This document shows positions 18,413 to 27,596 of a stretch of 64,000 nucleotides of DNA, one piece after another. The notes under the pieces are model-generated. The model had not been told where the DNA came from. It saw nothing but the letters and a program-made list of their open reading frames with translations, and searched no databases. Every line of letters begins with the position of its first letter. The stretch's first letter is position 1. The DNA is taken from assembly GCA_903826205.1 (NCBI GenBank), contig CAIKDP010000385.1:1-64000 (forward strand), read 5' to 3'. A program made the position numbers and the translations under genes. The stretch is from Akkermansiaceae bacterium (GTDB lineage: Bacteria; Verrucomicrobiota; Verrucomicrobiia; Verrucomicrobiales; Akkermansiaceae).

Positions 18413-19732
18413 TCATTCTTTGGCACTGGCTGCTTTGGTCTCGTGAATGAAGACGAAGATGCCTTTCTTATTGCCGACGAGCACGTCCGGCAGCTTGTCG
18501 CCATTCAAGTCCGCGGCGGTCACTTGGGTGCCCACGCCGGAATCGTTGTCGATCAGATAGGGAATGAAGTCCACGGTCTTATCGGGATGGCGCACGGTTT
18601 TGAACCAATAGAGCACGGCGGGCGCGTTCGGTTCCACATCGCCCGTCGGGCCATGCGACCAGAACCGCTTGCCCGTCACAAAATCCATGATGCCGTCGCC
18701 ATCCATATCCACCAACTCGAAGGCATGGGGCTGTGAGAACTTGACGCCGTATGTGTTATCCTCGGGGGATTTGCCGACAATGGTGTGAGGTTTGAACGAG
18801 ATGGTGCCGTTGTCCCTGACCTGTTCGTACCAGACGATGCCGTAGCCATGCGGATTGAGGGTGGTAAGCACGTCATTGAGACCATCGCCATTGAAATCAT
18901 AGACGAACATTTGCGCGCCCCCCGCGGTGCCGGTGCCAGCGGCAAATGGAAACGGATGGGATGTCCACACGGAATCGCCACTGAGCGATGCGGGTTGCTC
19001 CCACCAGCCGTTTTGTTCGATGAAGTCGGCGCGACCGTCACCATTGATATCGCCTAGGCCGACCCCATGAGTGTATTTGTGCCACGGGCCTTTGGGCGAA
19101 ATCGAATGCCAGGTCCACGGTTGCGTCGGTTGGCTCCAGTCGGCGGTGGCGTAGCCCAGGAACCCCTTGGAGTTGCATACCGCATCGGGCTTGCCGTCGC
19201 CATCGATGTCACCGAAGCGTGGCGATTCATTCTCCAACGTGCTAACAGCCTTGTGACTTGTCCAATGTCCCGAACCGTCGGCGTTTTTCCGCCCCTGTGG
19301 ATTTTCATGCCAATAGGCATCGGTGCCGGGGTGACCATACACGATGATGTCGGTCCAGCCATCGCCGTTGAAGTCATAGGCATATGTTAGAAAGTTGTCG
19401 GAATAATCATTGATGGTGCCCTTGGCACCGCTGTAGCCGGGAAACGTGGATTCCTTGCCGTCGGCGCCCTTGACGGTCGTGGTCTTGGTCGCGGGACGGA
19501 ATTCATGGCGGATTTTAAAATCCGGACCTTCCCACCAATAGGGTCCGCCGCAAATGTCCTGCTTGCCGTCATGATTGAAATCACCGAAATAGGCGCCTTC
19601 GCACCAGAACTCATCGGTCACCTGGATTTTTTTGAAGGTGCGCAGGGTAAGTGCCGGAGGTTCCGCGGCGATAGCTCCCAGCATGCCAGCCAACCCGGTC
19701 ACCAGTATCATGGAACACTTTGTCATGGCCAA
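18413..19732 (-). CDS. Secreted FG-GAP/VCBS repeat protein
   Basis: The 439-residue protein has a signal peptide (ILVTGLAGMLGAIAAEP) followed by calcium-loop FG-GAP/VCBS repeats: FGDFNHDGKQDICGG, AYDFNGDGWTDIIVYG, FGDIDGDGKPDAVC, LGDINGDGRADFIEQ, VYDFNGDGLNDVLTT, LVDMDGDGIMDFVTG and AADLNGDKLPDVLVG. Together they predict a seven-bladed propeller of the integrin-alpha type. The W-W-E segments (YWWEGPDF, GWWEQP) recur beside the loops. It probably acts outside the inner membrane, binding calcium; its ligand is unknown. Confidence 0.88.
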   Translation of the reverse strand: MAMTKCSMILVTGLAGMLGAIAAEPPALTLRTFKKIQVTDEFWCEGAYFGDFNHDGKQDICGGPYWWEGPDFKIRHEFRPATKTTTVKGADGKESTFPGYSGAKGTINDYSDNFLTYAYDFNGDGWTDIIVYGHPGTDAYWHENPQGRKNADGSGHWTSHKAVSTLENESPRFGDIDGDGKPDAVCNSKGFLGYATADWSQPTQPWTWHSISPKGPWHKYTHGVGLGDINGDGRADFIEQNGWWEQPASLSGDSVWTSHPFPFAAGTGTAGGAQMFVYDFNGDGLNDVLTTLNPHGYGIVWYEQVRDNGTISFKPHTIVGKSPEDNTYGVKFSQPHAFELVDMDGDGIMDFVTGKRFWSHGPTGDVEPNAPAVLYWFKTVRHPDKTVDFIPYLIDNDSGVGTQVTAADLNGDKLPDVLVGNKKGIFVFIHETKAASAKE

Positions 19733-19781
19733 GCAGTCGCAGGTATTGGCGCGGTGGTCAAGCCAGGGAACGGAATAGGTC

Positions 19782-20915
19782 TTAGGCTAGACCCAATTCG
19801 TGTGCGTTCACGATGCTGGGGGCGGCTTGTGGCGGGGCACCGGAGAGGAATGGATGCACTTCGCCGGTGGTGGCGACGGGATGGCCCTGGAGGATGGCCG
19901 CCACGTTGCAGGCGGCCAGGCTGGCCATGCCTTCGCGCGTCCACTTGGTGGCCGAGGCGATGTGCGGGACCATCACCACGTTATCCAGCCCGGCCAAACC
20001 GGGAGCCATGGCCGGTTCATTCTCGAAGACATCCAGGCCGGCCCGGAAATCCGGATGGCTGCGGCAATGCGCGACCAGGGCCGCTTCGTCCACGACCGGT
20101 CCGCGGCTGGTGTTGACGAGGATGGCATCCGGTTTCATCAAGGTGAGGCGCTGCGCATTGATGAGGTGGCGCGAGCCCGCATCAAGCAAGGTGTGCAAAC
20201 TCACCACGTCGGCCAAGCCTAACAAATCATCGACCGAAGCCGCGCGCCGGCAGGTCACCGCAGGTTCGCCGCGTGTGGTTAGAAACGCAGCGTACGCCTT
20301 GACGAACTCCTCCAATCCGGGGTTTGGACGCGGGTCAAAGTAAACGAGGTTCATCTTGTGGCCCTCGACCATCATGCGGGCATAGGCTTCGCCAATGCGA
20401 CCGGCACCTATAATCCCGACCGTTTTGCCGTGGAAGAGGTTGCCGAGGAACAGGCTGGGCAACCAGCCCTTGAACTGGCCGCCGCGCATGAAGCGGTCGG
20501 CCTCGACGATGCGGCGCGACGCCGAAAATGTCAGGGCTACCGCGATTTCGGCGGTGGTTTCCGTGAGCACGCCCGGCGTGTTGCCAACAGGGATGCCGCA
20601 TGCCGTGGCGGTCGTCACATCAACATTGTTATAGCCGACCGCATAGTTGCTGTAGACGCGGCCACCGGCCTGTTTCAGCGCGGCAAAGAGCGCCGCGTTC
20701 CAGGATTCGGTCAACTGGCCGATGGCGGCATGGCAATGCTCTCCGATGAGGGCGCGAATCTCCTCGCCGGTGAGGAGGTCGTCGCCGGTGGCGATCTCGA
20801 TGCGGCATCCGGCTGCGATCAACACTTCTAGCCAATGGGTTCCGGGCAGTGGCTTGGTCACGACCACGCGCAGATGGCCGGAGGGGTTCACGATCTGGAG
20901 CGGTGCTGCGTTCAT
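19782..20915 (-). CDS. Hydroxypyruvate reductase, plant peroxisomal (HPR1) type
   Basis: The enzyme is predicted to reduce hydroxypyruvate (and glyoxylate) to D-glycerate with NAD(P)H. Motifs include IGQLTESWNAALFAAL, SNYAVGYNNVDV, GNTPGVLTETTAE, the NAD motif GIIGAGRIGEAYARMMVEG, NTSRGPVVDEAALV with the catalytic Arg, GLDVFENEP with the Glu, and PHIASATKWTREGMASLAA with the His. This run of motifs matches plant HPR1 more closely than bacterial SerA or GhrA as I know them. The start at 20915 (MNAAPLQIVNPSGHLRVV, 377 aa) is chosen over 21110. It is divergent from glycerate kinase, the next enzyme of the pathway. Confidence 0.9.
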   Translation of the reverse strand: MNAAPLQIVNPSGHLRVVVTKPLPGTHWLEVLIAAGCRIEIATGDDLLTGEEIRALIGEHCHAAIGQLTESWNAALFAALKQAGGRVYSNYAVGYNNVDVTTATACGIPVGNTPGVLTETTAEIAVALTFSASRRIVEADRFMRGGQFKGWLPSLFLGNLFHGKTVGIIGAGRIGEAYARMMVEGHKMNLVYFDPRPNPGLEEFVKAYAAFLTTRGEPAVTCRRAASVDDLLGLADVVSLHTLLDAGSRHLINAQRLTLMKPDAILVNTSRGPVVDEAALVAHCRSHPDFRAGLDVFENEPAMAPGLAGLDNVVMVPHIASATKWTREGMASLAACNVAAILQGHPVATTGEVHPFLSGAPPQAAPSIVNAHELGLA

Positions 20916-21120
20916 GGATAAGGTGCAGAAGCAATCAGCGGCGGGAGGCTGCGAGCCACCCACCCGGCCTGGGTACCGGGTTGCGCCATACCCGGACGGG
21001 GACGCGTCGTCAACTTGGTGACCGCCGCTTCCTGTGTCAAGTGCTTGGAAAAGGAAACTGCTGCGCGCCGCAGGCGATGTGTGGAGCGGCCCGACTGCTC
21101 GAAAATGCAACTTTCACCGA

Positions 21121-21158
21121 TTACAATATATTTGGACGATCGTCCAAATATATTGTAA
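21121..21158. promoter_or_regulatory. Perfect 38-bp palindrome between hydroxypyruvate reductase and glycerate kinase
   Basis: TTACAATATATTTGGACGA is followed without a loop by its exact reverse complement, centred on CGATCG. It ends 24 bases before the glycerate kinase ATG and lies about 205 bases from the divergent reductase start. The position suggests an operator for a dimeric regulator of glycerate metabolism, or a cruciform. That function is inferred. Confidence 0.7.
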
Positions 21159-21182
21159 GGATGCCTCGGTGGTCTAACTTGC

Positions 21183-22289
21183 ATGAACGAGATTCGCAAA
21201 ATCCTGGTGGCCTGTGACAAGTTCAAGGGTTCGCTCTCCGCAGCCGAGGCCTGCGCCGCTATTGCCCGCGGTTTGGCCCGGCGTTGGCCGGAGGCGGTGA
21301 TCGAAGAATGCCCGATTGCGGACGGAGGCGAAGGGTTCGCCGCTGCATTAGCGGGACCGCTGGGTGGGCGTTGGGTCGAAGCTCCTTGCCATGATGCTCT
21401 CGGCCGGTTGATCCGGGCACGCTATCTTGTGGCTGAAAGCCCGGAGGGCGTGTTGGCCGTCATGGAAATGGCGGCCGCATCGGGCCTGTGGAGGATTGCG
21501 GACAACGAACGCGATATCCTGCGGGCTAACACCTTTGGCACCGGTGAATTGATGCGCCATGCGGTCGAGCAGTCACGCGCCAAGCGTCTTATCCTCGGCA
21601 TCGGCGGCAGCGCCACTAACGATGGCGGCGCCGGCATGGCCGCCGCTCTTGGCGTGCGCTTCCTTGATTCTGCGAGCCAGCCGCTCGCCCCATCGCCCGG
21701 CAGTTGGGCCGGCCGACTCGCGCGGATTGATGTTTCCATGCGCATTTCCCTACCTCCGGTGACGGTGGCATGCGTTGTGATCAGTCCCTTGTTAGGATCG
21801 TCCGGAACCACGCGGGTCTTCGGGCCACAGAAAGGGGCCGACCAGTCCAGCATCCTGGTATTGGAGGCGGCATTGGAGGCTCTGGTGAACGCCGCGGGCG
21901 GCGAAGCGGCGGCCGCACTTCCGGGGTCAGGCGCGGCCGGAGGCTTGGGTTTCGGCTTGCTGCAATTCGCCGGTGCCACTTTGGTGCCGGGTTTCGACCT
22001 GCTGGCCGGTCTAACCGGTTTGGCGGAACGGATTGCGGCGGCCGATTTGGTGGTGACCGGAGAGGGCAGCCTTGACGAGCAAACACTGGCGGGCAAAGGC
22101 CCTGCCGGAGTTGCCCGCCTCGCACGATCACACGGCAAGCCGGTCTGGGCGTTCTGCGGCCAGGCCGATCCAGCCGTGCGTGACTCCATGCCCTTCGATC
22201 GGGTGGTCGATCTCGCCGCCACTGGGCTGCCGTTAGGAACTCTGTTGGCAGACGCGGTTATACTGTTAGAGAATGCCGCTGCGGGCTAA
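21183..22289 (+). CDS. glxK: Glycerate kinase (GlxK/GarK family)
   Basis: The 368-residue protein begins KILVACDKFKGSLSAAEACAAI and has CPIADGGEGF, GTGELMRHA, GIGGSATNDGGAGMAAALG, the SPLLGSSGTTRVFGPQKGA loop, and TGEGSLDEQTLAGKGPAGVA, all typical of type-1 glycerate kinases. It phosphorylates D-glycerate, usually at C2, to 2-phosphoglycerate, which enters glycolysis. With the divergent hydroxypyruvate reductase it forms a complete hydroxypyruvate-to-2-phosphoglycerate route. The ATG at 21183 begins MNEIRKILVACDKFKGS. Confidence 0.94.
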   Translation: MNEIRKILVACDKFKGSLSAAEACAAIARGLARRWPEAVIEECPIADGGEGFAAALAGPLGGRWVEAPCHDALGRLIRARYLVAESPEGVLAVMEMAAASGLWRIADNERDILRANTFGTGELMRHAVEQSRAKRLILGIGGSATNDGGAGMAAALGVRFLDSASQPLAPSPGSWAGRLARIDVSMRISLPPVTVACVVISPLLGSSGTTRVFGPQKGADQSSILVLEAALEALVNAAGGEAAAALPGSGAAGGLGFGLLQFAGATLVPGFDLLAGLTGLAERIAAADLVVTGEGSLDEQTLAGKGPAGVARLARSHGKPVWAFCGQADPAVRDSMPFDRVVDLAATGLPLGTLLADAVILLENAAAG

Positions 22290-22392
22290 AGTGTGATGCG
22301 CGACGGGTGCAGGTTTGTAGATATACTAACAAACTTTCTGGATGTCCGTCCTTTGGCGAAGTACGCCTCATAGTGAGCCTCTGCCATATAAC

Positions 22393-22420
22393 CTCCCCGC
22401 GTTGTCACCAACGCGCCTAC
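22393..22420 (-). repeat. REP-like hairpin, family B, copy 1
   Basis: On the minus strand it reads GTAGGC-GCGTTG-GTGA-CAACGC-GGGGAGG. It sits 15 bases beyond the stop of the ABC-F gene. The same sequence occurs at 34725. Confidence 0.8.
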
Positions 22421-22435
22421 CAAGAGCGTCGTCGC

Positions 22436-24427
22436 CTATTCGGTGAGGCCGAGCTTGGCGCGGAGGGTTTCGATATCGGCGGAGAGTTCGCCCCAGCGGG
22501 AGTAGTTGGTTTCGAGGGCTTGGGTGACTTTCTCCACGGCGTTGGAGGTTTCGCGCAGGAGGTCGGGATCGGCGACGCAGGCGTCGCTCGACAGATGTTG
22601 GGTGAGGGTGAGCTGGGCGGCTTCGAGTTCGGCAATCTTGGTTTCGAGCGCGGCCAGTTCGGTCTCGCGGGGCCTGAGGGTTTTCGAGCGCAATTCGCGG
22701 GCCTCGGCCTCGACGCGGCGCTGGTCCTTGCGGGAGAGGTTGTTAGATGAATTGGATCCGCTGCTGGTGCCGGTGGTGGCGCGGGCGGGCGCGTTGCGGG
22801 CGGCGGCGAGGGCTTGGTCGGCGGCGGATTTCTCGATATAGTAGGAGATATTGCCGTGATAGAGCAGCGGTTGGCGGCCGGCGCGGAACTCGAGGGTTTT
22901 GGTGACGAGCGGGTCGAGGAACGAGCGGTTGTGGGAGACGATGAGCACGCTGCCGGGGTAATCGATGAGCGCGCGCTGCAACACATCCTGTGATTGCATG
23001 TCGAGGTGATTGGTCGGTTCGTCGAGAATGAGGAAATTGGCGGGGGTGAGCAACATGCACACCAGCGCGACCCGTGAGCGTTCGCCGCCGGAAAGCACTC
23101 CGACCCGCTTGAACACGTCATCGCCGCGGAACAGGAAGCAGCCTAACAGACTGCGGGCGTGCGGCAGGCTCTCGCGCGACGCGGACCGCTCGACGGTTTC
23201 CAGAACTGTAAGATCGGGATCCAGTTCATCAGAATGGTTTTGTGAGAAAAACGCAGGGGCTACCTTGTGGCCGAAGCTGTGGGTGCCGGCATCGGGTGCC
23301 TCGCGGGCGGTGATGATGCGGCAAAACGTCGACTTGCCGGCACCATTGGGACCCACAATGGCGATTTTTTCACCCTTGTTGATCTCGAAATCGAAGCCGC
23401 TGAAGACCGTGAGCGGGCCATAGCTTTTGGCGACGCCTTCGAGCTTGGCCACGGTGTGGCCTGAGGCAGGCGGCGGCGGGAACTTGAATTTGACCACCGC
23501 GTCATCCATTTCGGGCGCGGGGATGCGTTCGATCTTGGCCAGCAACTTGATGCGGGACTGGACCAGCGTGGCCTTGTTGGCCGAGGCGCGGAAGCGGTCG
23601 ATGAAGCGCTGGGATTCGGCGATCTCGCGCTGCTGGGATGTGTATTGTTTGAAGAGGATTTCCCGGCGCAGCACCGACTCGCGCTCGTAGTAGGAAAAAT
23701 TTCCGGCATATTCCTCGGCACGGCCGTGGTGGAAGGCGATGGTGCGGGTGCACAGCGTGTCTAACAACCCTCGGTCATGCGAAATGAGCAGGATGGCACC
23801 GGGGTAGTTGATGAGGTATTGCTCGACCCACAACTGGGTGTCGATATCGAGATGGTTGGTGGGCTCATCTAACAAAATAACCTCCGGTTCCTGCAAAAAC
23901 AACTTGGCCATGGCGATGCGCATCTGCCAGCCGCCGGAGAACTCGGCGCAATCCCGGGTGAAATCGCTTTTCTGAAAGCCGAGGCCCTGGAGGACCGACT
24001 CGATGCGCGGCTTCATCCGTTCTGGGTTGGTGGCGTCGAGTTGGAGTTCCAAGCCGCCGATTTCTTCCAACATCTCGGCGTAGGGCGAGGAGCGGGGGTC
24101 GAGCTTGGAGAGATCGCGCGAGAGGTGGTCGATTTTCGAGCGCAAGGCGACGGCCTCGCCGAAGGCGGATTCGGTTTCCACCCACAACGTGCGGCCGCGG
24201 ACATGGATTCCTTCCTGCGGCAGATAGCCGATGCGGGTGCCTTTGGGTGCGTGAATGGCACCGGCGCTGGGCGGTTGGATGCCGGCGATGCATTTCATGA
24301 GCGTGGATTTGCCCGCGCCGTTGTGGCCGGCGAAGGCAATGCGTTCCCGTGGCTGCACGGAAAAGGCCAGATCATTGAAAAGCACGCGGGCACCAAACTC
24401 GACGCGCAGGGACTGAACGGAAATCAT
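22436..24427 (-). CDS. ABC-F family ATPase
   Basis: This soluble protein of about 663 residues has two fused ABC cassettes and no membrane segments. Cassette 1 has Walker A GHNGAGKS, signature FSGGWQMRIAMAKL and Walker B VILLDEPTNHLD. Cassette 2 has GPNGAGKS, LSGGERSRVALVCML and LILDEPTNHLD. A linker of the ABC-F type and a C-terminal coiled coil follow (VEAEARELRSKTLRPRETEL). The layout resembles YheS/Uup housekeeping ABC-F proteins that act on the ribosome or translation. The start is placed at MISVQSLRVEFG. A family B hairpin lies just past the stop and may help end transcription. Confidence 0.93.
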   Translation of the reverse strand: MISVQSLRVEFGARVLFNDLAFSVQPRERIAFAGHNGAGKSTLMKCIAGIQPPSAGAIHAPKGTRIGYLPQEGIHVRGRTLWVETESAFGEAVALRSKIDHLSRDLSKLDPRSSPYAEMLEEIGGLELQLDATNPERMKPRIESVLQGLGFQKSDFTRDCAEFSGGWQMRIAMAKLFLQEPEVILLDEPTNHLDIDTQLWVEQYLINYPGAILLISHDRGLLDTLCTRTIAFHHGRAEEYAGNFSYYERESVLRREILFKQYTSQQREIAESQRFIDRFRASANKATLVQSRIKLLAKIERIPAPEMDDAVVKFKFPPPPASGHTVAKLEGVAKSYGPLTVFSGFDFEINKGEKIAIVGPNGAGKSTFCRIITAREAPDAGTHSFGHKVAPAFFSQNHSDELDPDLTVLETVERSASRESLPHARSLLGCFLFRGDDVFKRVGVLSGGERSRVALVCMLLTPANFLILDEPTNHLDMQSQDVLQRALIDYPGSVLIVSHNRSFLDPLVTKTLEFRAGRQPLLYHGNISYYIEKSAADQALAAARNAPARATTGTSSGSNSSNNLSRKDQRRVEAEARELRSKTLRPRETELAALETKIAELEAAQLTLTQHLSSDACVADPDLLRETSNAVEKVTQALETNYSRWGELSADIETLRAKLGLTE

Positions 24428-24516
24428 CGGGGGCGCAGGGTGCACACTCCAGCGCCGAGGTCAATCCCGGATATAAGGCGGCCGGGGACCGGTTGCGGCC
24501 CCCAAATCGGCGATGA

Positions 24517-24735
24517 TCAGGATTTTGGCATGCCCGGCTGGGACTGGATCATTCCGGTCATCCGTTGGAGCAGCGCGCGCACAACAATCCGCTGGCGCGG
24601 GCGCAGGGGGCTGATGTCGAGGCCGAGGTTGAACACCGCATGGGATTGACCGTAGGCGGAGTTGGCACGGCCGCCACTTTTCATGCTGCTTGAGACATGG
24701 ATTTCGTCTGCACTGTGGTAGGATGTCGCATTCAT
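24517..24735 (-). CDS. Hypothetical small protein
   Basis: This ORF of 72 residues (MNATSYHSADEIHVSSSMKS...) has an ordered-looking C-terminal part (LGLDISPLRPRQRIVVRALLQRM) but no domain I recognise. It sits upstream of the ABC-F gene on the same strand with a gap of about 90 bases. It could be real or chance; nothing else was found to fill the space. Confidence 0.35.
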   Translation of the reverse strand: MNATSYHSADEIHVSSSMKSGGRANSAYGQSHAVFNLGLDISPLRPRQRIVVRALLQRMTGMIQSQPGMPKS

Positions 24736-24784
24736 CGGCGGCAGACTAGCAAGCGGCCAGACAGACGCGATAGACATACTTTGG

Positions 24785-24790
24785 TATAAT
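24785..24790 (+). promoter_or_regulatory. Candidate -10 box TATAAT
   Basis: A consensus TATAAT occurs in the spacer before the MFS gene, inside a short ATAC-TTTG-GTAT inverted repeat. No good -35 box is visible. It lies about 230 bases before the preferred MFS start, so it would leave a long leader. Confidence 0.3.
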
Positions 24791-25016
24791 CGTATGGTTC
24801 TAACTTATGAGCGTTGCCCCGCGCGCGATCGCTGAAGCAGCGCGGCCATATCCGTTAGACGGTTTCCACCGTGGAGACGGACGGGTACATGCAGGGTGCT
24901 GGAAATTGGCGGCGGGACGTGGGTATTTTGAGGGATTTTCCAAGGCCGCGGCATTTTGGGATGTCGGCTTGCCCGGAAGCAAGGCATACAGTGGTGCAGC
25001 AACACCCCATACCCGC

Positions 25017-26246
25017 ATGGTCGCCCGCTTTTCACTTTATGGATTCCTCAAGAACCTCCGGTTTTTCGAGGCGTTCCTTATTTTGGCGCTGCGCGAGCGC
25101 GGTCTCGACTTTCTCGGCATCGGGGCCCTCATTGCGGTGCGGGAAATCGCCGGCAATCTCACCCAAATCCCGTCCGGAGCGCTGGCCGACGCGCTCGGCC
25201 GGCGTCGCTGCATGGTCGTGAGCATGGCGGGTTACGTGGTTTCCTATCTGGTGCTTGGCATGAGTACTAACAATATTCTGCTGATTGTCGGGATGATGCT
25301 TTTTGGTACGGCGGATGCGTTTCGGGATGGCACCCACAAGGCGCTCATATACGCCTGGCTGCGCCAGCAGGGCAGGGAGGGGGAGCGGACCAGGATTTAT
25401 GGCTATACCCGCTCGTGGTCGAAGATCGGCTCGGCGTTGTCCTCGCTGATCGCGGCGACGCTGGTGATATTTACCGGCAGTTTTTCGAGTGTCTTTCTTC
25501 TCAGTGCGATACCCGCCGCGCTCAACCTCATCAACCTCGCCACCTATCCTGCTGCGCTTGATGCCGGCATCCCGGGCAACGGTGGTATCCGCGAGACCTG
25601 GAGGAATGTGTTAGACAGCCTCCGGGAAGTGATCGGCAAGGCATCGATCCGCCGCCTGGTCGCCGACAGTGTGGCGGTCGAAGGCAGCTACACGGTGGTC
25701 AAGGATTACCTGCAAGTGGTGGTGCAGGCGTTAGCCGTGGCTTTGCCGGTGCGTCTCGCAATGACCGGAGATCAACGCACAGCGGTGCTCGGTGGGTTGG
25801 CATACGCGGTCTTGCACGTGCTCTCCAGTGTGGCATCCCGCAGGGCTCATCTGTTTGAGATCCGTTGCGGCGGCACGGAAGCCGCGGTGCTCCGGATCTA
25901 TCAACTATCGGCCGGTGCGATGGTGGTGCTGGCGGTTTGCCTGGTCTGCGGACTGGGCGGGTTGGCGGTGGTGGTGTTCATTATGCTAGGCCTGCTGCAA
26001 AACCTGTGGCGGCCCATCCACGTCGGCCGTTTCGACCGTGATGGCGACGAACGGCGTGCGGCCACCCTGTTGAGTATCGAATCGCAGGCATCGTCGATTG
26101 CGGCGGCACTGTGGGCGCCCTTGATCGGCTGGCTGATCGACAATCTCACATCCGGTGAGCGGGTGGCTGCGCTCAGCGCCCTGTGGCCGGTATGTCTGGC
26201 CGGCCTGCCGATGCTGGTGGTGTGGCGGCGGGTCAGAACCGCCTGA
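25017..26246 (+). CDS. Major facilitator superfamily transporter
   Basis: This protein of about 409 residues has around twelve hydrophobic segments. The A-like loop motif GALADALGRRRCMVVSMAGY lies between helices 2 and 3, as in MFS carriers. The start is set at MVARFSLYGFLKNLRFFEAFL because the ORF upstream (from 24807) looks like untranslated leader. The substrate cannot be named. Charged loop stretches such as QGREGERTRIYGYTRSWSKIG resemble drug/sugar MFS families. The gene stands alone, followed by the exported propeller gene. Confidence 0.85.
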   Translation: MVARFSLYGFLKNLRFFEAFLILALRERGLDFLGIGALIAVREIAGNLTQIPSGALADALGRRRCMVVSMAGYVVSYLVLGMSTNNILLIVGMMLFGTADAFRDGTHKALIYAWLRQQGREGERTRIYGYTRSWSKIGSALSSLIAATLVIFTGSFSSVFLLSAIPAALNLINLATYPAALDAGIPGNGGIRETWRNVLDSLREVIGKASIRRLVADSVAVEGSYTVVKDYLQVVVQALAVALPVRLAMTGDQRTAVLGGLAYAVLHVLSSVASRRAHLFEIRCGGTEAAVLRIYQLSAGAMVVLAVCLVCGLGGLAVVVFIMLGLLQNLWRPIHVGRFDRDGDERRAATLLSIESQASSIAAALWAPLIGWLIDNLTSGERVAALSALWPVCLAGLPMLVVWRRVRTA

Positions 26247-26362
26247 GATGGTCCACGCAAAGATACTATCTAGTTGGATTATCAAAATCCGTCAGGCAGA
26301 CGCGTATTGTTGTTGGATAATCAGACCACCGTCTGGTAGCCTTGTGGCGCAGGAGTCAACCT

Positions 26363-27310
26363 ATGAACCAACACGCATTTTCATTCATTCTTGGCGTGGT
26401 CATCACGCCCGTTTTGTTAGCCTCAGATGCGGCAGTGCCGGCATCAGCCGCCGGGGTGGCGGCCGTACCCGCGGCCATCACCGGCAGGTTGGAGGGCAAG
26501 TTGTTGGCAGCTGGCGACAACCGGATTGTGCTGCTGAATACCGACGGAACCATCGCATGGGAACACCGGACCAGCCTGACTCACGATGTGTGGATGTTGA
26601 CCAATGGCAACCTTCTTTATGCCGATGGGACTGCGGTGACCGAAATCACGCCGGGGCACAAGGTGGTGTTCCAATACAAGGCGGCTGATGCACGGGGTGG
26701 CGGCACCTATGCCTGCCAGCGCCTTGATAACGGCAACACCGTCGTCGGCGAGAATTCGAGTGGCAAGGTGCTTGAGGTCGATCCCCAGGGCAAGGTCGTG
26801 TTCGAACTCCAAGCCAAGGATTTCAAGCCAGGCGAGCACCAGAACCAACGCATGGCACGCAAGCTGGACAATGGCAATTACCTGGTCTGCCACTCCGGCA
26901 AGCACGTTGTTAGGGAATACCAGCCGGATGGCAGCGTGGTTTGGGAACAAGCGACGCCGAATCTTGCCTTTGCGGCGATTCGCAAGGCCGATGGCAACAC
27001 CCTGGTGTCCACGCTTGGCTCGATCATCGAGTACAAACCGGATGGAGGTATAGCCTGGGAGTTCAAAAACTCCGACATTCCCGGGCTGACGATTACCAAC
27101 ATGACGGGCATGCAACTGCTCCCCAGCGGCAATCTCGTCATCGGATGTTACTCAGCCTATCAGGGTGGCAAGGGTTGTGGCCTGTTGGAGATTACGCCGG
27201 ACAAGAAGGTGGTTTGGAGTTTTGCTTCGCCGCCGACTGCCGGCACCATGATGGCGGTGCAGAAGCTCACTGCGGATGGCAAACCGCTGCCGGGCAAACT
27301 CCTGCGCTAA
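26363..27310 (+). CDS. Exported beta-propeller protein
   Basis: A signal peptide (FSFILGVVITPVLLASDAA) precedes short propeller repeats: NRIVLLNTDGTIAWEHRTSL, GNLLYADGTAVTEITPGHKVVFQY, RLDNGNTVVGENSSGKVLEV, KLDNGNYLVCHSGKHVVREY, ADGNTLVSTLGSIIEYKPDG and SGNLVIGCYSAYQGG. These are PQQ-like/arylsulfotransferase-like blades without visible catalytic residues. It is 315 residues from the ATG at 26363. The role is probably extracytoplasmic binding. No operon partner is evident. Confidence 0.8.
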   Translation: MNQHAFSFILGVVITPVLLASDAAVPASAAGVAAVPAAITGRLEGKLLAAGDNRIVLLNTDGTIAWEHRTSLTHDVWMLTNGNLLYADGTAVTEITPGHKVVFQYKAADARGGGTYACQRLDNGNTVVGENSSGKVLEVDPQGKVVFELQAKDFKPGEHQNQRMARKLDNGNYLVCHSGKHVVREYQPDGSVVWEQATPNLAFAAIRKADGNTLVSTLGSIIEYKPDGGIAWEFKNSDIPGLTITNMTGMQLLPSGNLVIGCYSAYQGGKGCGLLEITPDKKVVWSFASPPTAGTMMAVQKLTADGKPLPGKLLR

Positions 27311-27374
27311 GGGATATGGCAATCACCAATATACCGTTTTGCCTAAAAATTGGGTTTTCTTGATTCTTTAAAAC

Positions 27375-27499
27375 TCTAGCACCGGAACGCGCGGGCGGTT
27401 GTGGATCGCAAAATAACGTGGAAGCGATAAGGAGCCACCACATTCCTGTGGTGGTGGTCGACGACAAGAATGTCGTCGCTCCTTAAGTGTGGCGCCATC
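27375..27499 (-). repeat. Intergenic hairpin repeat, family A, copy 2
   Basis: This is the inverse of the copy at 22-200. The two facing hairpins (GACGACA..TGTCGTC and CACCACA..TGTGGTG) are here almost contiguous, flanked by TAAGGAGC and GCTCCTTA ends. Homology continues outward through GATCCACAACCGCCCGCGCGTTC. The short minus-strand ORF here is a translation of the repeat. Confidence 0.85.
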
Positions 27500-27596
27500 A
27501 GAGCCAAGTTAGTGGGGAGGATTAACCTGGAATCCGAAGTTTATTTCAAAATATCCGCCTTTCTACTATTTGTCAGTGGCCCGATCTAACGGTCTA

